DNA of 64,000 bases from assembly GCF_020883495.1 (NCBI RefSeq), contig NZ_CP086610.1:2399501-2463500 (forward strand), given 5' to 3'. The notes below the pieces were generated by a model, which was given only the letters and a program-made list of their open reading frames with translations, made no database searches and was not told the origin of the DNA. The translations under genes and the position numbers were made by a program. This document shows positions 26,245 to 36,681 of the stretch, one piece after another. Within the stretch, counting starts at the first letter, position 1; every line of letters begins with the position of its first letter. The DNA comes from Shinella zoogloeoides. Its GTDB lineage: Bacteria; Pseudomonadota; Alphaproteobacteria; Rhizobiales; Rhizobiaceae.

Positions 26245-27237
26245 ATGACTGTGAGATTTGGCCTTCTCGGCGCAGGCCGCATCGGCAAGGTTCATGCAAA
26301 GGCCGTCACCGGCAATCCCGACGCGGTGCTGGTCGCCGTCGCCGACGCCTTCCCGGCGGCAGCCGAGGCCATTGCCGCGCAATATGGCTGCGCGGTGCGC
26401 AGCATCGAGGCGATCGAGGCGGCCGGCGATATCGACGCCGTCGTGATCTGCACGCCGACCGACACCCATGCCGATCTCATTGAGCGTTTCTTGCGCGCTG
26501 GAAAAGCCATCTTCTGCGAAAAACCCGTCGATCTCGATATCGACCGCGTGCGCGCCTGCATCAAGGTGGTCGAGGAGACAAAAGGCAAGCTGATGGTCGG
26601 CTTCAACCGCCGCTTCGACCCGCATTTCATGGCCGTGCGCAAGGCCATCGACGATGGCCGCATCGGCGATGTCGAGATGGTGACGATCACCTCGCGCGAT
26701 CCCGGCGCACCGCCGGTCGATTACATCAAGCGCTCCGGCGGCATCTTCCGCGACATGACCATCCACGACTTCGACATGGCCCGCTTCCTGCTCGGCGAGG
26801 AAGTGGCCACGGTCTCGGCGACGGCCGCCGTGCTGGTCGACCCGGAGATCGGCAAGGCCGGCGACTATGACAGCGTCTCGGTCATCCTGCAGACGAAATC
26901 CGGCAGGCAGGCGATCATCTCCAACTCCCGCCGCGCCACCTACGGCTACGACCAGCGCATCGAGGTGCATGGCTCGAAAGGCATGGTGTCGGCCGAAAAC
27001 CAGCGCCCGGTCTCCATCGAAGTCGCCAATGGCGAAGGCTATACCCGCCCGCCGCTGCACGATTTCTTCATGACCCGCTACACCGAGGCCTATGCCAACG
27101 AGATCGCCGGCTTCATCGCCGCCATCGAGAAGGGCGCCGCCCTTTCGCCCTCCGGCGCCGATGGTCTCGCCGCCCTCGCGCTCGCCGACGCGGCCGTGAA
27201 ATCCGTGGAAGAAAAACGCCAGATCTCCGTCGCCTGA
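26245..27237 (+). CDS. iolG: Inositol 2-dehydrogenase
   Basis: Oxidises myo-inositol to 2-keto-myo-inositol with NAD. 330-residue Gfo/Idh/MocA protein: nucleotide loop 'RFGLLGAGRIGKVHAKAV', 'VVICTPTDTHADLIERFLRAGKAIFCEKPVDLD' with the EKP motif (catalytic Lys), and 'GGIFRDMTIHDFDMARFLLGEE' with the H-D pair of inositol dehydrogenases. ATG 26245 has ACGAGGA upstream. The IolR-type operator in the promoter supports the substrate. The other iol genes are not nearby, as usual in rhizobia where idhA/iolG sits apart. Confidence 0.92.
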   Translation: MTVRFGLLGAGRIGKVHAKAVTGNPDAVLVAVADAFPAAAEAIAAQYGCAVRSIEAIEAAGDIDAVVICTPTDTHADLIERFLRAGKAIFCEKPVDLDIDRVRACIKVVEETKGKLMVGFNRRFDPHFMAVRKAIDDGRIGDVEMVTITSRDPGAPPVDYIKRSGGIFRDMTIHDFDMARFLLGEEVATVSATAAVLVDPEIGKAGDYDSVSVILQTKSGRQAIISNSRRATYGYDQRIEVHGSKGMVSAENQRPVSIEVANGEGYTRPPLHDFFMTRYTEAYANEIAGFIAAIEKGAALSPSGADGLAALALADAAVKSVEEKRQISVA

Positions 27238-27260
27238 CGGAAGCCTCCTCCCAAGCAACT

Positions 27261-27291
27261 GGCCGGGCGACATCGTCGTCCGGTCTTTTTT
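27261..27291 (+). terminator. Rho-independent terminator after iolG
   Basis: CCGGGCGAC pairs with GTCGTCCGG (one G-T pair) around an ATC loop, extended by outer G-T and G-C pairs and followed by T6. It sits between convergent iolG and the ROK gene. Confidence 0.85.
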
Positions 27292-27303
27292 ATGGGTGCC
27301 CGC

Positions 27304-28524
27304 CTATTCCCCGACCGTGCGGGCCGCGATGATATCGTGGTCCATTTCCGCAAGCGCCCGGTCGAGATGGCCTTCCAGCACCAGCGTCGCTTCCTCCGGC
27401 GCAAGGGTGATCGGCGGCGCGCCGAACAGGCGGACTTGCTGCGATTGCCCCAGCCCCTCCTCCAGCCCGCGCCGCAGAAGATCGAAATAGCGCGTGCCCG
27501 GTCCGGTAATGGCGATCGGCATCGCCTCGTGCAGGCTCACCATGCGCGACAACCCTTGCCCCAGCGCAAGGCCGGCCTGGCGGAAGGCATATTCCGACAT
27601 GCGGTGCCCCTGCCGGGCGCGCAGCGCGATCTTGTCCATCTCCGCAAGCGGCACGAACTTGGCGGGAATCGTATCCGGCGGCACTTCGAAGGCCGTGCGC
27701 AGGATGCCGTAGAACCCGGCGGAGGCCTCGATGCAGCCCTGCGCCCCGCAACGGCAGAGCTTGCCGTCCGCCGCATTCAGCATATGCCCGAAATTCGGCG
27801 CGGTGACGGAGAGTTCGCCCGTCCGGTCGAACCGCGCGATACCCAGCCCGATGCTGTGGCCGAGCGACAGCGCGGCGACGGCGGTCAGGTTCTCCACCCC
27901 CGCCTTTTCCATGCGCAGCGCCATGGCGTGGGCGACGAGCAGCGTCTCGTTGCTGAGCAGAATCTTCGCCCGCCAGCGCGGCTTGAGCAAAGCCGCGAAA
28001 TCCACCTGCTCCGCCCCGAAGACCGGCGACCAGACGAGCCGCGCGGACGCCGGATCGACCAGCCCCTTGCTGCTGATGGAGACGACCAGCACCTCCTCCG
28101 GCGCGATGCGCGAACGGTCCGCCAGCCTGTCGAGCGCGGCGACGAACGCCTCCGCGAAGGGTCGCGTCGAGCTGTCCGCCTGATTGCGCGCCTCCTCGAA
28201 CCGGTCGATGAGCGTGCCGCCGTAATCCGCCAGCGAATATTGCACGAGGTCGGAGGCGATGCGCACGGCGACGAGATAGCCCGCCCCGCGCCGCTGGCCG
28301 AAGATGACGCGCGGCCGCCCGCGCGAGGCGGCGGCCTGCTGTTCGCGCCGCTCCAGCACCTCGGCCTTCTCTAGTTCCGCGGTAATGGCCGAGACGGTGG
28401 CCGAAGCAAGGCCGGTGTGATGGGAAATATCCGTATGGGCAAGCGGCCCGTGCCGGCGCAGCGACGCGAGGACGAGCGCGCTGTTCTGCTGACGCACAAG
28501 CTCCGTGCTCGACTTCACCAGCAT
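27304..28524 (-). CDS. ROK-family transcriptional repressor (XylR/NagC type) of the divergent sugar ABC operon
   Basis: 406 residues. N-terminal winged helix '[51 protein letters not shown]' (residues 10-65), then a ROK sugar-kinase-like effector domain with '[11 protein letters not shown]', '[29 protein letters not shown]' and the zinc-binding motif '[14 protein letters not shown]'. ROK repressors of this layout release DNA on binding the transported sugar, here probably xylose. A perfect palindrome lies in the divergent promoter region. ATG 28524 gives the standard N-terminus. Confidence 0.9.
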   Translation of the reverse strand: MLVKSSTELVRQQNSALVLASLRRHGPLAHTDISHHTGLASATVSAITAELEKAEVLERREQQAAASRGRPRVIFGQRRGAGYLVAVRIASDLVQYSLADYGGTLIDRFEEARNQADSSTRPFAEAFVAALDRLADRSRIAPEEVLVVSISSKGLVDPASARLVWSPVFGAEQVDFAALLKPRWRAKILLSNETLLVAHAMALRMEKAGVENLTAVAALSLGHSIGLGIARFDRTGELSVTAPNFGHMLNAADGKLCRCGAQGCIEASAGFYGILRTAFEVPPDTIPAKFVPLAEMDKIALRARQGHRMSEYAFRQAGLALGQGLSRMVSLHEAMPIAITGPGTRYFDLLRRGLEEGLGQSQQVRLFGAPPITLAPEEATLVLEGHLDRALAEMDHDIIAARTVGE

Positions 28525-28613
28525 CGTCCGTTCCCGCCTGCCTTCATGAACTGCAACACATGCCCCTCCCAAAGCATCTGTCACGCTGTCGTTCAAGGCC
28601 TTTCGAACCTGTG

Positions 28614-28663
28614 TTGACAGCCTTGAAAAGTTCTGACATCTATTTTCTCGACTGTCGAGAAAA
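28614..28663 (+). promoter_or_regulatory. xylF promoter and perfect palindromic ROK operator
   Basis: TTGACA (28614-28619), 17-base spacer and CATCTA (28637-28642) form the promoter. Immediately downstream, arms TTTTCTCGAC (28643-28652) and GTCGAGAAAA (28654-28663) surround a single T, a 10+1+10 perfect palindrome. Placement over the transcription start region fits repression by the adjacent ROK protein. Confidence 0.8.
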
Positions 28664-28769
28664 AAGTCCCGGCACCGCCGGGAGGGGCATCGAGACAGTA
28701 TTATCGTGGCCGGTCGTGAATTGGGCGGGAGGTTCGCCCGGGCGGCCGGTGTTCACTTGGGAGGTTATC

Positions 28770-29813
28770 ATGAAGTCCGTTCTGAAGCTGATGGCAGGGG
28801 CTGCCATCATTGTTTCCCTGCATTCCGCCGCCGCGCACGCCAAGGACCTCGTCGTCGGCGTTTCCTGGTCGAACTTCCAGGAAGAGCGCTGGAAAACCGA
28901 CGAAGCCGCCATCAAGGCAGCGCTCGAGGCCTCCGGCGACAAGTACATTTCCGCTGACGCCCAGTCCTCTGCCGCAAAGCAGCTCACCGACATCGAGTCG
29001 TTGATCGCCCAGGGCGCGAACGCCATCATCGTGCTTGCGCAGGATAGCGACGCCATCGGCCCGGCCATCGAAAAGGCCGCAGCGGAAGGCATCCCGGTCG
29101 TCGGCTACGACCGCCTGATCGAGAACCCGTCCGCCTTCTACATCACCTTCGACAACAAGGAAGTCGGCCGCATGCAGGCCCGCGAAGTGTTCAAGGTGAA
29201 GCCGGAAGGCAACTATGTCTTCATCAAGGGCAACTCCGCCGACCCGAACGCCGACTTCCTCTTCGCAGGCCAGCAGGAAGTGCTGAAGGAAGCCATCGAC
29301 GCCGGCAAAATCAAGAATGTCGGCGAAGCCTATACCGATGGCTGGAAGCCGGAAAACGCCCAGAAGAACATGGAACAGTTCCTGACGGCGAACGACAACA
29401 AGGTCGACGCGGTCGTCGCCTCGAACGACGGCACGGCCGGCGGCGCGATCGCCGCGCTGACCGCGCAGGGCCTTGCCGGCTCCGTCCCGGTCTCCGGCCA
29501 GGACGCCGACCACGCCGCGCTCAACCGCGTCGCGCTCGGCACGCAGACGGTCTCCGTCTGGAAGGACTCCCGTGAACTCGGCAAGCGCGCCGCGGAAATC
29601 GCCGCCCAGCTCGCCGGCGGCAAGACCATGGACCAGATCGACGGCGTGACCACCTTCGCCGGCGGCCCGAAGGGCGTCGAGATGAAGTCGGTCTTCCTCG
29701 CTCCGCTGCCGATCACCAAGGACAACCTGAACGTCGTCATCGACGCCGGCTGGATCTCCAAGGATGCAGCCTGCCAGGGCGTCGCGGCCGGCTCGGTCGA
29801 AGCCTGCAAGTAA
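28770..29813 (+). CDS. xylF: Xylose-type sugar ABC transporter periplasmic binding protein
   Basis: 347 residues; signal peptide '[24 protein letters not shown]' before [68 protein letters not shown], which matches the XylF family. The phrases '[28 protein letters not shown]' and '[54 protein letters not shown]' are also XylF-like. GGGAGG lies six bases before the ATG. First gene of xylF-xylH-xylG with the ROK repressor divergent. Xylose is the likely ligand; related pentoses cannot be excluded. Confidence 0.9.
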   Translation: MKSVLKLMAGAAIIVSLHSAAAHAKDLVVGVSWSNFQEERWKTDEAAIKAALEASGDKYISADAQSSAAKQLTDIESLIAQGANAIIVLAQDSDAIGPAIEKAAAEGIPVVGYDRLIENPSAFYITFDNKEVGRMQAREVFKVKPEGNYVFIKGNSADPNADFLFAGQQEVLKEAIDAGKIKNVGEAYTDGWKPENAQKNMEQFLTANDNKVDAVVASNDGTAGGAIAALTAQGLAGSVPVSGQDADHAALNRVALGTQTVSVWKDSRELGKRAAEIAAQLAGGKTMDQIDGVTTFAGGPKGVEMKSVFLAPLPITKDNLNVVIDAGWISKDAACQGVAAGSVEACK

Positions 29814-29848
29814 GCCGGAGCAACCGGTAACGACCTGACCATCGCCAG

Positions 29849-29874
29849 GCGCCGCAACGACACCGTTGCGGCGC
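29849..29874 (+). promoter_or_regulatory. Intercistronic hairpin between xylF and xylH
   Basis: GCGCCGCAACG and CGTTGCGGCGC form a perfect 11-bp stem around ACAC, 36 bp after the xylF stop. With no U-run it should act mainly as a barrier that stabilises the xylF message, giving more binding protein than permease. The 214-bp gap otherwise shows no gene. Confidence 0.6.
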
Positions 29875-30027
29875 TTGCGCAAGATGGGCAGCGGGCGGAG
29901 GATAGGGCGGCGGCCTGTCCTCGAGCGGGATGGAAACGGGTGAGCCGGCTTGCCGCGCAACCCGCCCGAACTCCGGACCACGCCCGGACGACACGTTCAA
30001 CAAAAAAGTGAGGGGGACGGCAAAGCG

Positions 30028-31341
30028 ATGGCCGACATCACGAATACCGCACATGCCAATCGCGCGCGATCGGCGAGCGAGAATCCGGTAAAGCGCTTCT
30101 TTCGCGCGACCGAGATCGATACGCGCCTGCTCGGCATGGTCGGCGCGCTGCTGATCATCTGGATCGGCTTCAACATCCTGTCCGGCGGCCTCTTCCTGAC
30201 GCCGCGAAACCTCTGGAACCTTTCCGTCCAGACCGCCTCCGTCGCCGTGATGGCCACCGGCATGGTGCTCGTCATCGTCACGCGCAACATCGATCTTTCG
30301 GTCGGCTCGATCCTCGGCTTCGTCGGCATGATCATGGGCGTGCTGCAGGCCGAACTGCTGCCGCAGCTCATCGGCTTCAACCATCCCGCCACCTGGATCA
30401 TCACCCTTCTGGCCGGCCTGCTGCTCGGCGCGGCCATCGGCGCGCTGCACGGCTCCATCATCGCCTTCCTCAACGTGCCGTCCTTCATCGTCACGCTCGG
30501 GGGCCTGCTCGTCTGGCGCGGCGCCACCTGGTTCGTCACGAGCGGGCGCACCGTCGCCCCCATGGACGCCACCTTCCGCCTGATGGGCGGCGGCACCGAA
30601 GGCTCGATCGGCGCGACGGCAAGCTGGATCGTCGGCGCCCTCGCCTGCATCGCCATCGTGGCGACCATCGCCAACTCCCGCAAGCAGCGCAAGCGTTTCG
30701 GCTTCCCGCTGCGCCCCATGTGGGCCGAGTATTTCCTAGTCGCGGTCGGCTGCGCGCTCGTGCTCGGCGCCATCGCGGTCGTCAACGCCTATCCCTGGCC
30801 TGTCGCCATCGCCCGCAAGTTCGCGGACGCCAACGGCATCGCCTGGCCGGAAGGCGGCCTCTTCATCCCGCACGGCATCGCCGTTCCCGTGCTGATCGCC
30901 ATCGTCGTCGGCATCGTCATGACCTTCATCTCGACGCGCCTGCGCTTCGGCCGCTACGTCTTCGCACTCGGCGGCAACCCCGAGGCGGCGGAACTTGCCG
31001 GCATCAAGACCCGCTGGGTCACGGTCAAGATCTTCGCGCTGATGGGCATGCTCTGCGCCATCGCCGCCGCCATCTCGACGGCCCGCCTCAACGCCGCGAC
31101 CAACGCCCAGGGCGAGCTCGACGAGCTTTACACCATCGCGGCCGCGGTCATCGGCGGCACGTCGCTGGCCGGCGGCATGGGCACAATCGCTGGCGCCATG
31201 CTCGGCGCCCTCGTCATGCAATCGCTGCAATCGGGCATGGTGCTGGTCGGCATCGACACCCCGTTCCAGCGCATCGTGGTCGGCATGGTCCTCGTCGTCG
31301 CCGTCTGGCTCGACACGATCTACCGCGCCCGCGCCAAGTAA
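30028..31341 (+). CDS. xylH: Sugar ABC transporter permease, XylH type
   Basis: 437 residues, about ten to twelve membrane helices. It has the family loop '[29 protein letters not shown]' near residues 85-110 and '[74 protein letters not shown]' toward the end. A longer central loop (about residues 185-285) distinguishes XylH-type from RbsC-type permeases. ATG 30028 follows GAGGGGGA. Second gene of the operon. Confidence 0.92.
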   Translation: MADITNTAHANRARSASENPVKRFFRATEIDTRLLGMVGALLIIWIGFNILSGGLFLTPRNLWNLSVQTASVAVMATGMVLVIVTRNIDLSVGSILGFVGMIMGVLQAELLPQLIGFNHPATWIITLLAGLLLGAAIGALHGSIIAFLNVPSFIVTLGGLLVWRGATWFVTSGRTVAPMDATFRLMGGGTEGSIGATASWIVGALACIAIVATIANSRKQRKRFGFPLRPMWAEYFLVAVGCALVLGAIAVVNAYPWPVAIARKFADANGIAWPEGGLFIPHGIAVPVLIAIVVGIVMTFISTRLRFGRYVFALGGNPEAAELAGIKTRWVTVKIFALMGMLCAIAAAISTARLNAATNAQGELDELYTIAAAVIGGTSLAGGMGTIAGAMLGALVMQSLQSGMVLVGIDTPFQRIVVGMVLVVAVWLDTIYRARAK

Positions 31342-31355
31342 GAGGAGCCACCCCA

Positions 31356-32141
<786 letters not shown>

Positions 32142-32147
32142 CAAACC

Positions 32148-32184
32148 GACAAAGCCGCCGGCCCCGCCCGGCGGCTTTGTCTTT
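32148..32184 (+). terminator. Rho-independent terminator of the xylFHG operon
   Basis: GACAAAGCCGCCG pairs over 13 bp with CGGCGGCTTTGTC around a short C-rich loop, followed by TTTC. Confidence 0.85.
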
Positions 32185-32300
32185 CGCGCCCACCGCAAAC
32201 CACCCAAGAGTTTGCCCCATCCCGCAATTTCCCGATTGAAGCCCGCCCCCAGCTAGGCTAAGAACCCTCTCATCGGACAGGCGATTCATCGCCTACGGAT

Positions 32301-32377
32301 GCACCCGTAGCTCAGCTGGATAGAGTGTTGGATTCCGATTCCAAAGGTCGCAGGTTCGAATCCTGCCGGGTGCGCCA
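32301..32377 (+). tRNA. tRNA-Arg, anticodon CCG
   Basis: Acceptor GCACCCG (32301-32307) pairs with CGGGTGC (32367-32373); discriminator G; CCA encoded at 32375-32377. The anticodon stem TTGGA/TCCAA encloses TTCCGAT, giving CCG (reads CGG). The T-arm has GGTTCGAATCC. It is a complete gene and forms the left junction of the integrated element: the recombinase gene on the opposite strand runs into it and stops at 32312-32314 in the D-arm region. Confidence 0.97.
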
Positions 32378-34006
32378 TTTCAGTACAGAACCACTAACGC
32401 CGAACGCCGCCGTTTTCCCACTAGAAGCAGCCACCAGCGTTCGCAGCAGTTCTGATTTCGATCCCGTGATGCGAATTTCATCGTCAGCGACCTCAACGCG
32501 CTGCGCCAGTGCTCGAAGCTGATCCCGCCGATAACCGCCCCCTTCGAGCCGAAGCCCTGCGCGCGCGGCGCTGGAAAGTGAATCGAGCATGTCGACGGTG
32601 ATCGTCTGATTGCCGGAGCTATCCAACGTCGCCTGCAACCGCTCGGCCTCGGCCTTCGCCTGATCGCGAATCGCCTTGAGGCTGGTCATCCGCTCCTTCA
32701 GGTTCTCGTCGTTCAAATCGGCAAGGCCGGCTTCGATCGCGTCATAGAGGCGATTGAGCCGTGCTTCCGTTTCCGTGACGCGCCGGTTGATTTCAGCGAG
32801 TTGTTCCCGACGACGCTCGGCGCGATCGCTGCGGCGGTCGAGGAGACTGGCAAGGATCGTTTCCAGACGCGAGGGCGCCAGCAGGCGCTCGTCCAGATGG
32901 TTGGCGACCAGATCGTCGAGCTTGCCCATCTGGATCGTGCGGCCGACGCAGCCGGTCTTGCCCTGCCGAGCTTTGGTCGAGCAGGTATAGTAGCGATATT
33001 CAGCGCCCGTGCTTCCTCTGCCGGTGCGCAGCGTCATCGCGCCTCCGCACTTCGAGCAAAAGCAGATGCCCGTCAGCAGGGTCGGCCCGCTGGTGACGCG
33101 GGCCGGCACCAAGCTCGGATGACGAGATTTCAACCGGGCCTGCACCAAGTCGAAGACTTCGCGCTCGATGAGCGGTGGCACCTCCATGATCGCGACTTCG
33201 CTCTCCGGCTTCTTCTCCCGGTTCTTATGCGTGCGGGTGTTGAAGCGATGCTGGCCGATATAGGTCGTGCGGGTGAGGATCGCGTGGATTTGCGCAAGGC
33301 CCCAGCGCCCGCCGTCTCGGGTGAACAGGCGGCGTTCGTTCAGATAGCAAGTGATCGCCTTGACGCCCAAGGGGCCGGTCTTGCCGTCCCCTTCAAGGAA
33401 CAGACGGTAGATCAGCCGCACGGTCTCGGCGTGCAGCGGGTCGATCTCCAGCTTCTTCTTGGTCTTCGATCCGCGCTGCTCCGCCGCGATGATGCGATAG
33501 CCGATCGGCGGACGCGCGCCATTCCAGAAGCCTTGCCGTGCATTCTCGTTCATGGCGCGCAGGACGTGCTTGGCGTTTTCCTTCGACTGATATTCGTCGA
33601 ACAGGGCCATGATCTGCCGCATCATGACGTGCATGGGATCGTCGCCCATCTCCTGCGTGATGGAGACGAGCTTGACGCCGTTCTTGGCGAGCTTGCGAAC
33701 GTAGAACTCCAGCTCGAAGTGATCGCGGAAGAAACGCGAGAAGCTGTGAACCACGACGACATCGAACGGCGCAGGCTTGCTGGTGCCGTCTTCGATCATG
33801 CGCTGGAACTCGGGGCGCTTGTCGTTGGTGGCGGATGCGCCGGCCTCAACGAACGTCTCGACAAGCTCATAGCCGCGCGTGGCGCAATAGGCTTCGCCCT
33901 GCTTGCGCTGGTCGGGGATCGACACATCATGCTCGGCCTGGCGCGTCGTTGAGACGCGAAGATAGAGGGCGGCGCGCTGAGCGACGTGCGGGGACTGAAT
34001 GTTCAT
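32312..34006 (-). CDS. Large serine recombinase (element integrase) whose C-terminus is read from antisense tRNA
   Basis: 564 residues. N-terminal resolvase domain with nucleophile S19 in '[22 protein letters not shown]' and '[13 protein letters not shown]'; recombinase domain '[17 protein letters not shown]...[10 protein letters not shown]'-like region; zinc ribbon '[10 protein letters not shown]...[17 protein letters not shown]' near residues 315-355; coiled coil '[34 protein letters not shown]'. It catalyses integration and excision. The last 21 codons lie inside tRNA-Arg, giving the tail [18 protein letters not shown] typical of antisense tRNA. ATG overlaps the stop of the upstream HTH gene (ATGA at 34003-34006). 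Confidence 0.93.
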   Translation of the reverse strand: MNIQSPHVAQRAALYLRVSTTRQAEHDVSIPDQRKQGEAYCATRGYELVETFVEAGASATNDKRPEFQRMIEDGTSKPAPFDVVVVHSFSRFFRDHFELEFYVRKLAKNGVKLVSITQEMGDDPMHVMMRQIMALFDEYQSKENAKHVLRAMNENARQGFWNGARPPIGYRIIAAEQRGSKTKKKLEIDPLHAETVRLIYRLFLEGDGKTGPLGVKAITCYLNERRLFTRDGGRWGLAQIHAILTRTTYIGQHRFNTRTHKNREKKPESEVAIMEVPPLIEREVFDLVQARLKSRHPSLVPARVTSGPTLLTGICFCSKCGGAMTLRTGRGSTGAEYRYYTCSTKARQGKTGCVGRTIQMGKLDDLVANHLDERLLAPSRLETILASLLDRRSDRAERRREQLAEINRRVTETEARLNRLYDAIEAGLADLNDENLKERMTSLKAIRDQAKAEAERLQATLDSSGNQTITVDMLDSLSSAARAGLRLEGGGYRRDQLRALAQRVEVADDEIRITGSKSELLRTLVAASSGKTAAFGVSGSVLKWRTRQDSNLRPLESESNTLSS

Positions 34007-34401
34007 TGCTGGCCTCCCTTGACCGTGTGAGGCGCTTTGGCGGCGGTCAGCGGCATCACCAGTTCGATACGATCATATGCGAGCTTGGGGGTGAGCTTGA
34101 GGCCCCGAGCCTTTTCCATGCGGATGAGGCCGTAGCCGGCCATCGTCTTGAGGGTGCGCGAGACATTCGATTGCGCCCGCCCGGAGATCTTCGCTAACTC
34201 TTCCACGGATTCGGGCGCTTGCTCGTGGATGATGCGCAGCAGGTCGCGGTTCCCGGTGGACAGAATGCGCGCGAAGGATTCGGTGGATGGGAACCAGACG
34301 GTCGGATCGCCCGGCACAGGCTTCTTCTCGCCCGCCGCGATCTGCCGAGTCCGGTCCTTCATTTCCTCATAGTCGGCGATACCGACTTTCAATGTAGCCA
34401 T
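34003..34401 (-). CDS. Winged-helix DNA-binding protein (HVO_A0114-like), coupled to the recombinase
   Basis: 132 residues. The core 'TGNRDLLRIIHEQAPESVEELAKISGRAQSNVSRTLKTMAGYGLIRMEKARGLKLTPKLAYDRIELVMPL' is a MarR/ArsR-like winged helix, preceded by 'DPTVWFPSTESFARIL', the usual lead-in of HVO_A0114-type putative DNA-binding proteins. Its stop overlaps the recombinase start by 4 bp, so it is translated with it and may control integration/excision. The family is sometimes an antitoxin, but no TumE-like toxin is adjacent. Confidence 0.8.
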   Translation of the reverse strand: MATLKVGIADYEEMKDRTRQIAAGEKKPVPGDPTVWFPSTESFARILSTGNRDLLRIIHEQAPESVEELAKISGRAQSNVSRTLKTMAGYGLIRMEKARGLKLTPKLAYDRIELVMPLTAAKAPHTVKGGQQ

Positions 34402-34420
34402 AGCCTATTCCGCCCATCGT

Positions 34421-34744
34421 TCACTCTTTGTCCATATCATCTATTGATATGTTTTTCAAGCTGTTTCCTCCCGGCTTGCTATAGAGAGGGCCACCGAACA
34501 GGCGGTCCAGCAAGTCGCCGAAATAGCGCTCGAAGATATCGACTTCATCTTCCGTGACCGGAACCTGATCAGGCCAGTCGTCAACAACACGCAAATTGTC
34601 ATGCCATTTCGGTGAAGGTTTGCGGCGCGATCGGCGGGTGCTGGGCTTAGGCTCGGCGGCATAGTCATAAAGATCGTCAGGCAACGGCTCCGATCTTTGT
34701 CGGCGGGTGCGTCGCCTTCTGGCGGGTGGTTTTTGTTCGTTCAT
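34421..34744 (-). CDS. Small basic/acidic protein of unknown function upstream of the recombinase
   Basis: 107 residues from ATG 34744, which follows GGAGGATTTC. The first half is highly basic with Arg/Pro runs (PPARRRRTRRQR, STRRSRRKPSPK); the second half is acidic (DDWPDQVPVTEDEVDIFERYFGDLLDRLF) and ends in a charged ISIDDMDKE tail. No family recognised. It is 19 bp upstream of the HTH gene and in the same direction, so the three probably form one integration-control operon. A DNA-binding accessory (excisionase-like) role is a guess from the basic part. Confidence 0.55.
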   Translation of the reverse strand: MNEQKPPARRRRTRRQRSEPLPDDLYDYAAEPKPSTRRSRRKPSPKWHDNLRVVDDWPDQVPVTEDEVDIFERYFGDLLDRLFGGPLYSKPGGNSLKNISIDDMDKE

Positions 34745-34898
34745 GAAATCCTCCATGGTTTGCCTATCCGGGTTCTCCTGCAAGGAGACCCCGTCATTTG
34801 GCGGACTCTGGAGGGCAAACGGCGGTCTGTAGCGTGCCGTATTCACGCTGATGGGTTCTCGGCACCCCTGGCCGATCCCGGCGAAGGCGACAGTGAAG

Positions 34899-35528
34899 TT
34901 AGTCCGTGCTCTGCGGCGGGTAGGTCAGGGAGTAGGACCACAATATCGGCTTCAGCCCTCGCAGGTCTGGGTCGTTCGAGTCGATCTCCACTTCCCCGAT
35001 GAAGCGATTGAGATGATCCGGCGGCAGGCCGTCCTTGATCTCGAAGTAGCCGCCGAACGCGCAGCCGCCGGACAGTTTGCCGAGCACCGTTTCCTCGAAA
35101 TGCCCTGCGCCGGCGACGTCGAAACCGAAGCCGTTGATCCTGAAGGGCTTGCCCGCCCGCTTCTCAATTTCCTCGATCGTCATGCCGTTGCGAATACCGA
35201 GCGGGCCGATCCACTGGTTCTGCTCGCCAAAGACGACGATCCTGCTCGGCAACCTGCGTCTGCTCTCGTCGTACCATTCTATGTCGAGCCGCCGTTGCGG
35301 GTCTTGCGCGAACAGCACCGTGGCGCTTGCGGTCTCTCCGTCTCGGTCCACTGTGGCGTAGGAGACGTTCTTTGCGCCGTAGCGTTTCACCAGGTCTACG
35401 TGGCTCGCCGTCCTCGCGAATTGAGCGGCGCACTCGACGACATATTGCTGCGGTTGAGTGTGTTGCTTCTGTGCGGACGCATGGGCCGGCAGAAGCAAGA
35501 CGAAGAAGATGGCTATGAGACGGGGCAT
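34899..35528 (-). CDS. Exported protein of unknown function (last gene of the exported-protein operon)
   Basis: About 209 residues from ATG 35528 with signal peptide 'MPRLIAIFFVLLLPAHASA' before QKQHTQ. The mature part contains 'VVECAAQFARTASHVDLVKRYGAKNVSYATVDRDGETASATVLFAQDPQRRLDIEWYDESRRR...IVVFGEQNQWIGPLGIRNGMTIEEIEKRAGKPFRINGFGFDVAG', two cysteines and a single compact domain. The IRNGMTIEEIEKRAGKPF stretch recalls the 'G-(M/T)-(S/T)-xx-(E/Q)-(V/I)-xxxxG-x-P' turn of SmpA/BamE-like modules. The frame also allows a start at 35567, which would overlap the upstream stop as ATGA. Function unknown. Confidence 0.6.
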   Translation of the reverse strand: MPRLIAIFFVLLLPAHASAQKQHTQPQQYVVECAAQFARTASHVDLVKRYGAKNVSYATVDRDGETASATVLFAQDPQRRLDIEWYDESRRRLPSRIVVFGEQNQWIGPLGIRNGMTIEEIEKRAGKPFRINGFGFDVAGAGHFEETVLGKLSGGCAFGGYFEIKDGLPPDHLNRFIGEVEIDSNDPDLRGLKPILWSYSLTYPPQSTD

Positions 35529-35563
35529 GACCGTCGGTTCACAGACGATACTGGCATGCGACA

Positions 35564-35923
35564 TCATTCTGCAGGCACAACACGAAGCGGCGTACCATAG
35601 GGTTCGACGCGCAAGTTGCCCTGCGCCTGTACGCTGATCTTCGCCAATGGTGCCTGCTCAAGTTCGCCATCCTTCGCCTTGCGGACCGCGTAGCGCCACA
35701 CGGTCAGCGAACCACGCTCCTGAAGCGCCCGGCCGATCGTACTGGCATCATCGCCGAGCGCGGCGTCTTCCTTGGTGAGTGCCGCGACGATCGATTCCCT
35801 TTCGCTGACAAAGCTGAACAGCTTCGTGGCCTGCTCGGCAGCGAAGGCGGGAGCGAAGGAAGACAGGAATGCGGCGGCAAGCACTATGCGGGCGAAGCCG
35901 CGATTATGATGGGAAGAGAGCAT
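35564..35923 (-). CDS. Small exported protein of unknown function
   Basis: 119 residues from ATG 35923, which has AAGGAAC upstream. Signal peptide 'RGFARIVLAAAFLSSFAPAFA' before AEQATKLFSFVSERESIVAALTKEDAALGDDASTIGRALQERGSLTVWRYAVRKAKDGELEQAPLAKISVQAQGNLRVEPYGTPLRVVPAE. One small periplasmic domain; no family recognised. It lies between the IS-split gene and the 209-residue exported protein, all on the minus strand. Confidence 0.6.
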   Translation of the reverse strand: MLSSHHNRGFARIVLAAAFLSSFAPAFAAEQATKLFSFVSERESIVAALTKEDAALGDDASTIGRALQERGSLTVWRYAVRKAKDGELEQAPLAKISVQAQGNLRVEPYGTPLRVVPAE

Positions 35924-36681
35924 CAAAGTTCCTTTCGATCTAGGTTGCCGGACTGCACCAGATGCCGGCATGTCAGTATTCGGTTTGTTTTGGCGCGTTC
36001 GCCTAATTGACCTCGACGTCTATTCTCAGCCTTTGAAGCACGTCGGGCAGGTTGCCGCCGCTATCGAGAAGGTCGATCAGGTCGATGCCGGGTTGGGTCT
36101 TGGCCTGGACCGTTACGTCGATGCTTTTGAGCCCTTCGGCGATGAAGCGCTTGAGGGCAGCGCCGACCGCGCCCGCGTCGTCGGATGGATAGAGAGTGCC
36201 GAAGGCGGTCTGAGCGACGATCCGCGCGAGCACGGCCAGCCGTTCGCCAGGATCGTCGTTGTCGGGCTTTATTATGGACGCGGCGAGAAGATCGCGAAGG
36301 CCGGAATCACGGATCGAGGCGGTGACGAACCGGATCGTCAGGCCGGATAATGCGGCCTGAGCCTCTGCCGGGTCCGTCGAATACAGCGCCTTGCCCGCCT
36401 TGGCGACTTCACCAGCCAGAAACACGCCGCCGACATCTCTGGTCGTGACGGAGGCTTCGAGGAGGCTGATCGTGTTCTGCCGCTCACTCCATTCGGCTGC
36501 GAGGCGAAACGTCCCGTCGATCCGAGCCAGTCCTGCGCTGCGCAAGGCGGCGAGCATGGGGGTGTCAGGAGCGGCCGGTACATCGAATCTTACCCCCATG
36601 CCTTCGACATCGAACGACGTCGGGATGCCATTGTGGAATGCCGCCAGAGAGGCTTCGAGGCTGAGAATCCCGACTCCGACC

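Noticed and set aside
34003..34744. Possible toxin-antitoxin pair of the TumE/TumA type next to the recombinase
   Set aside because: The HTH protein resembles the antitoxin family, but the neighbouring 107-residue protein shows no TumE features and lies upstream with a basic Arg-rich N-terminus.
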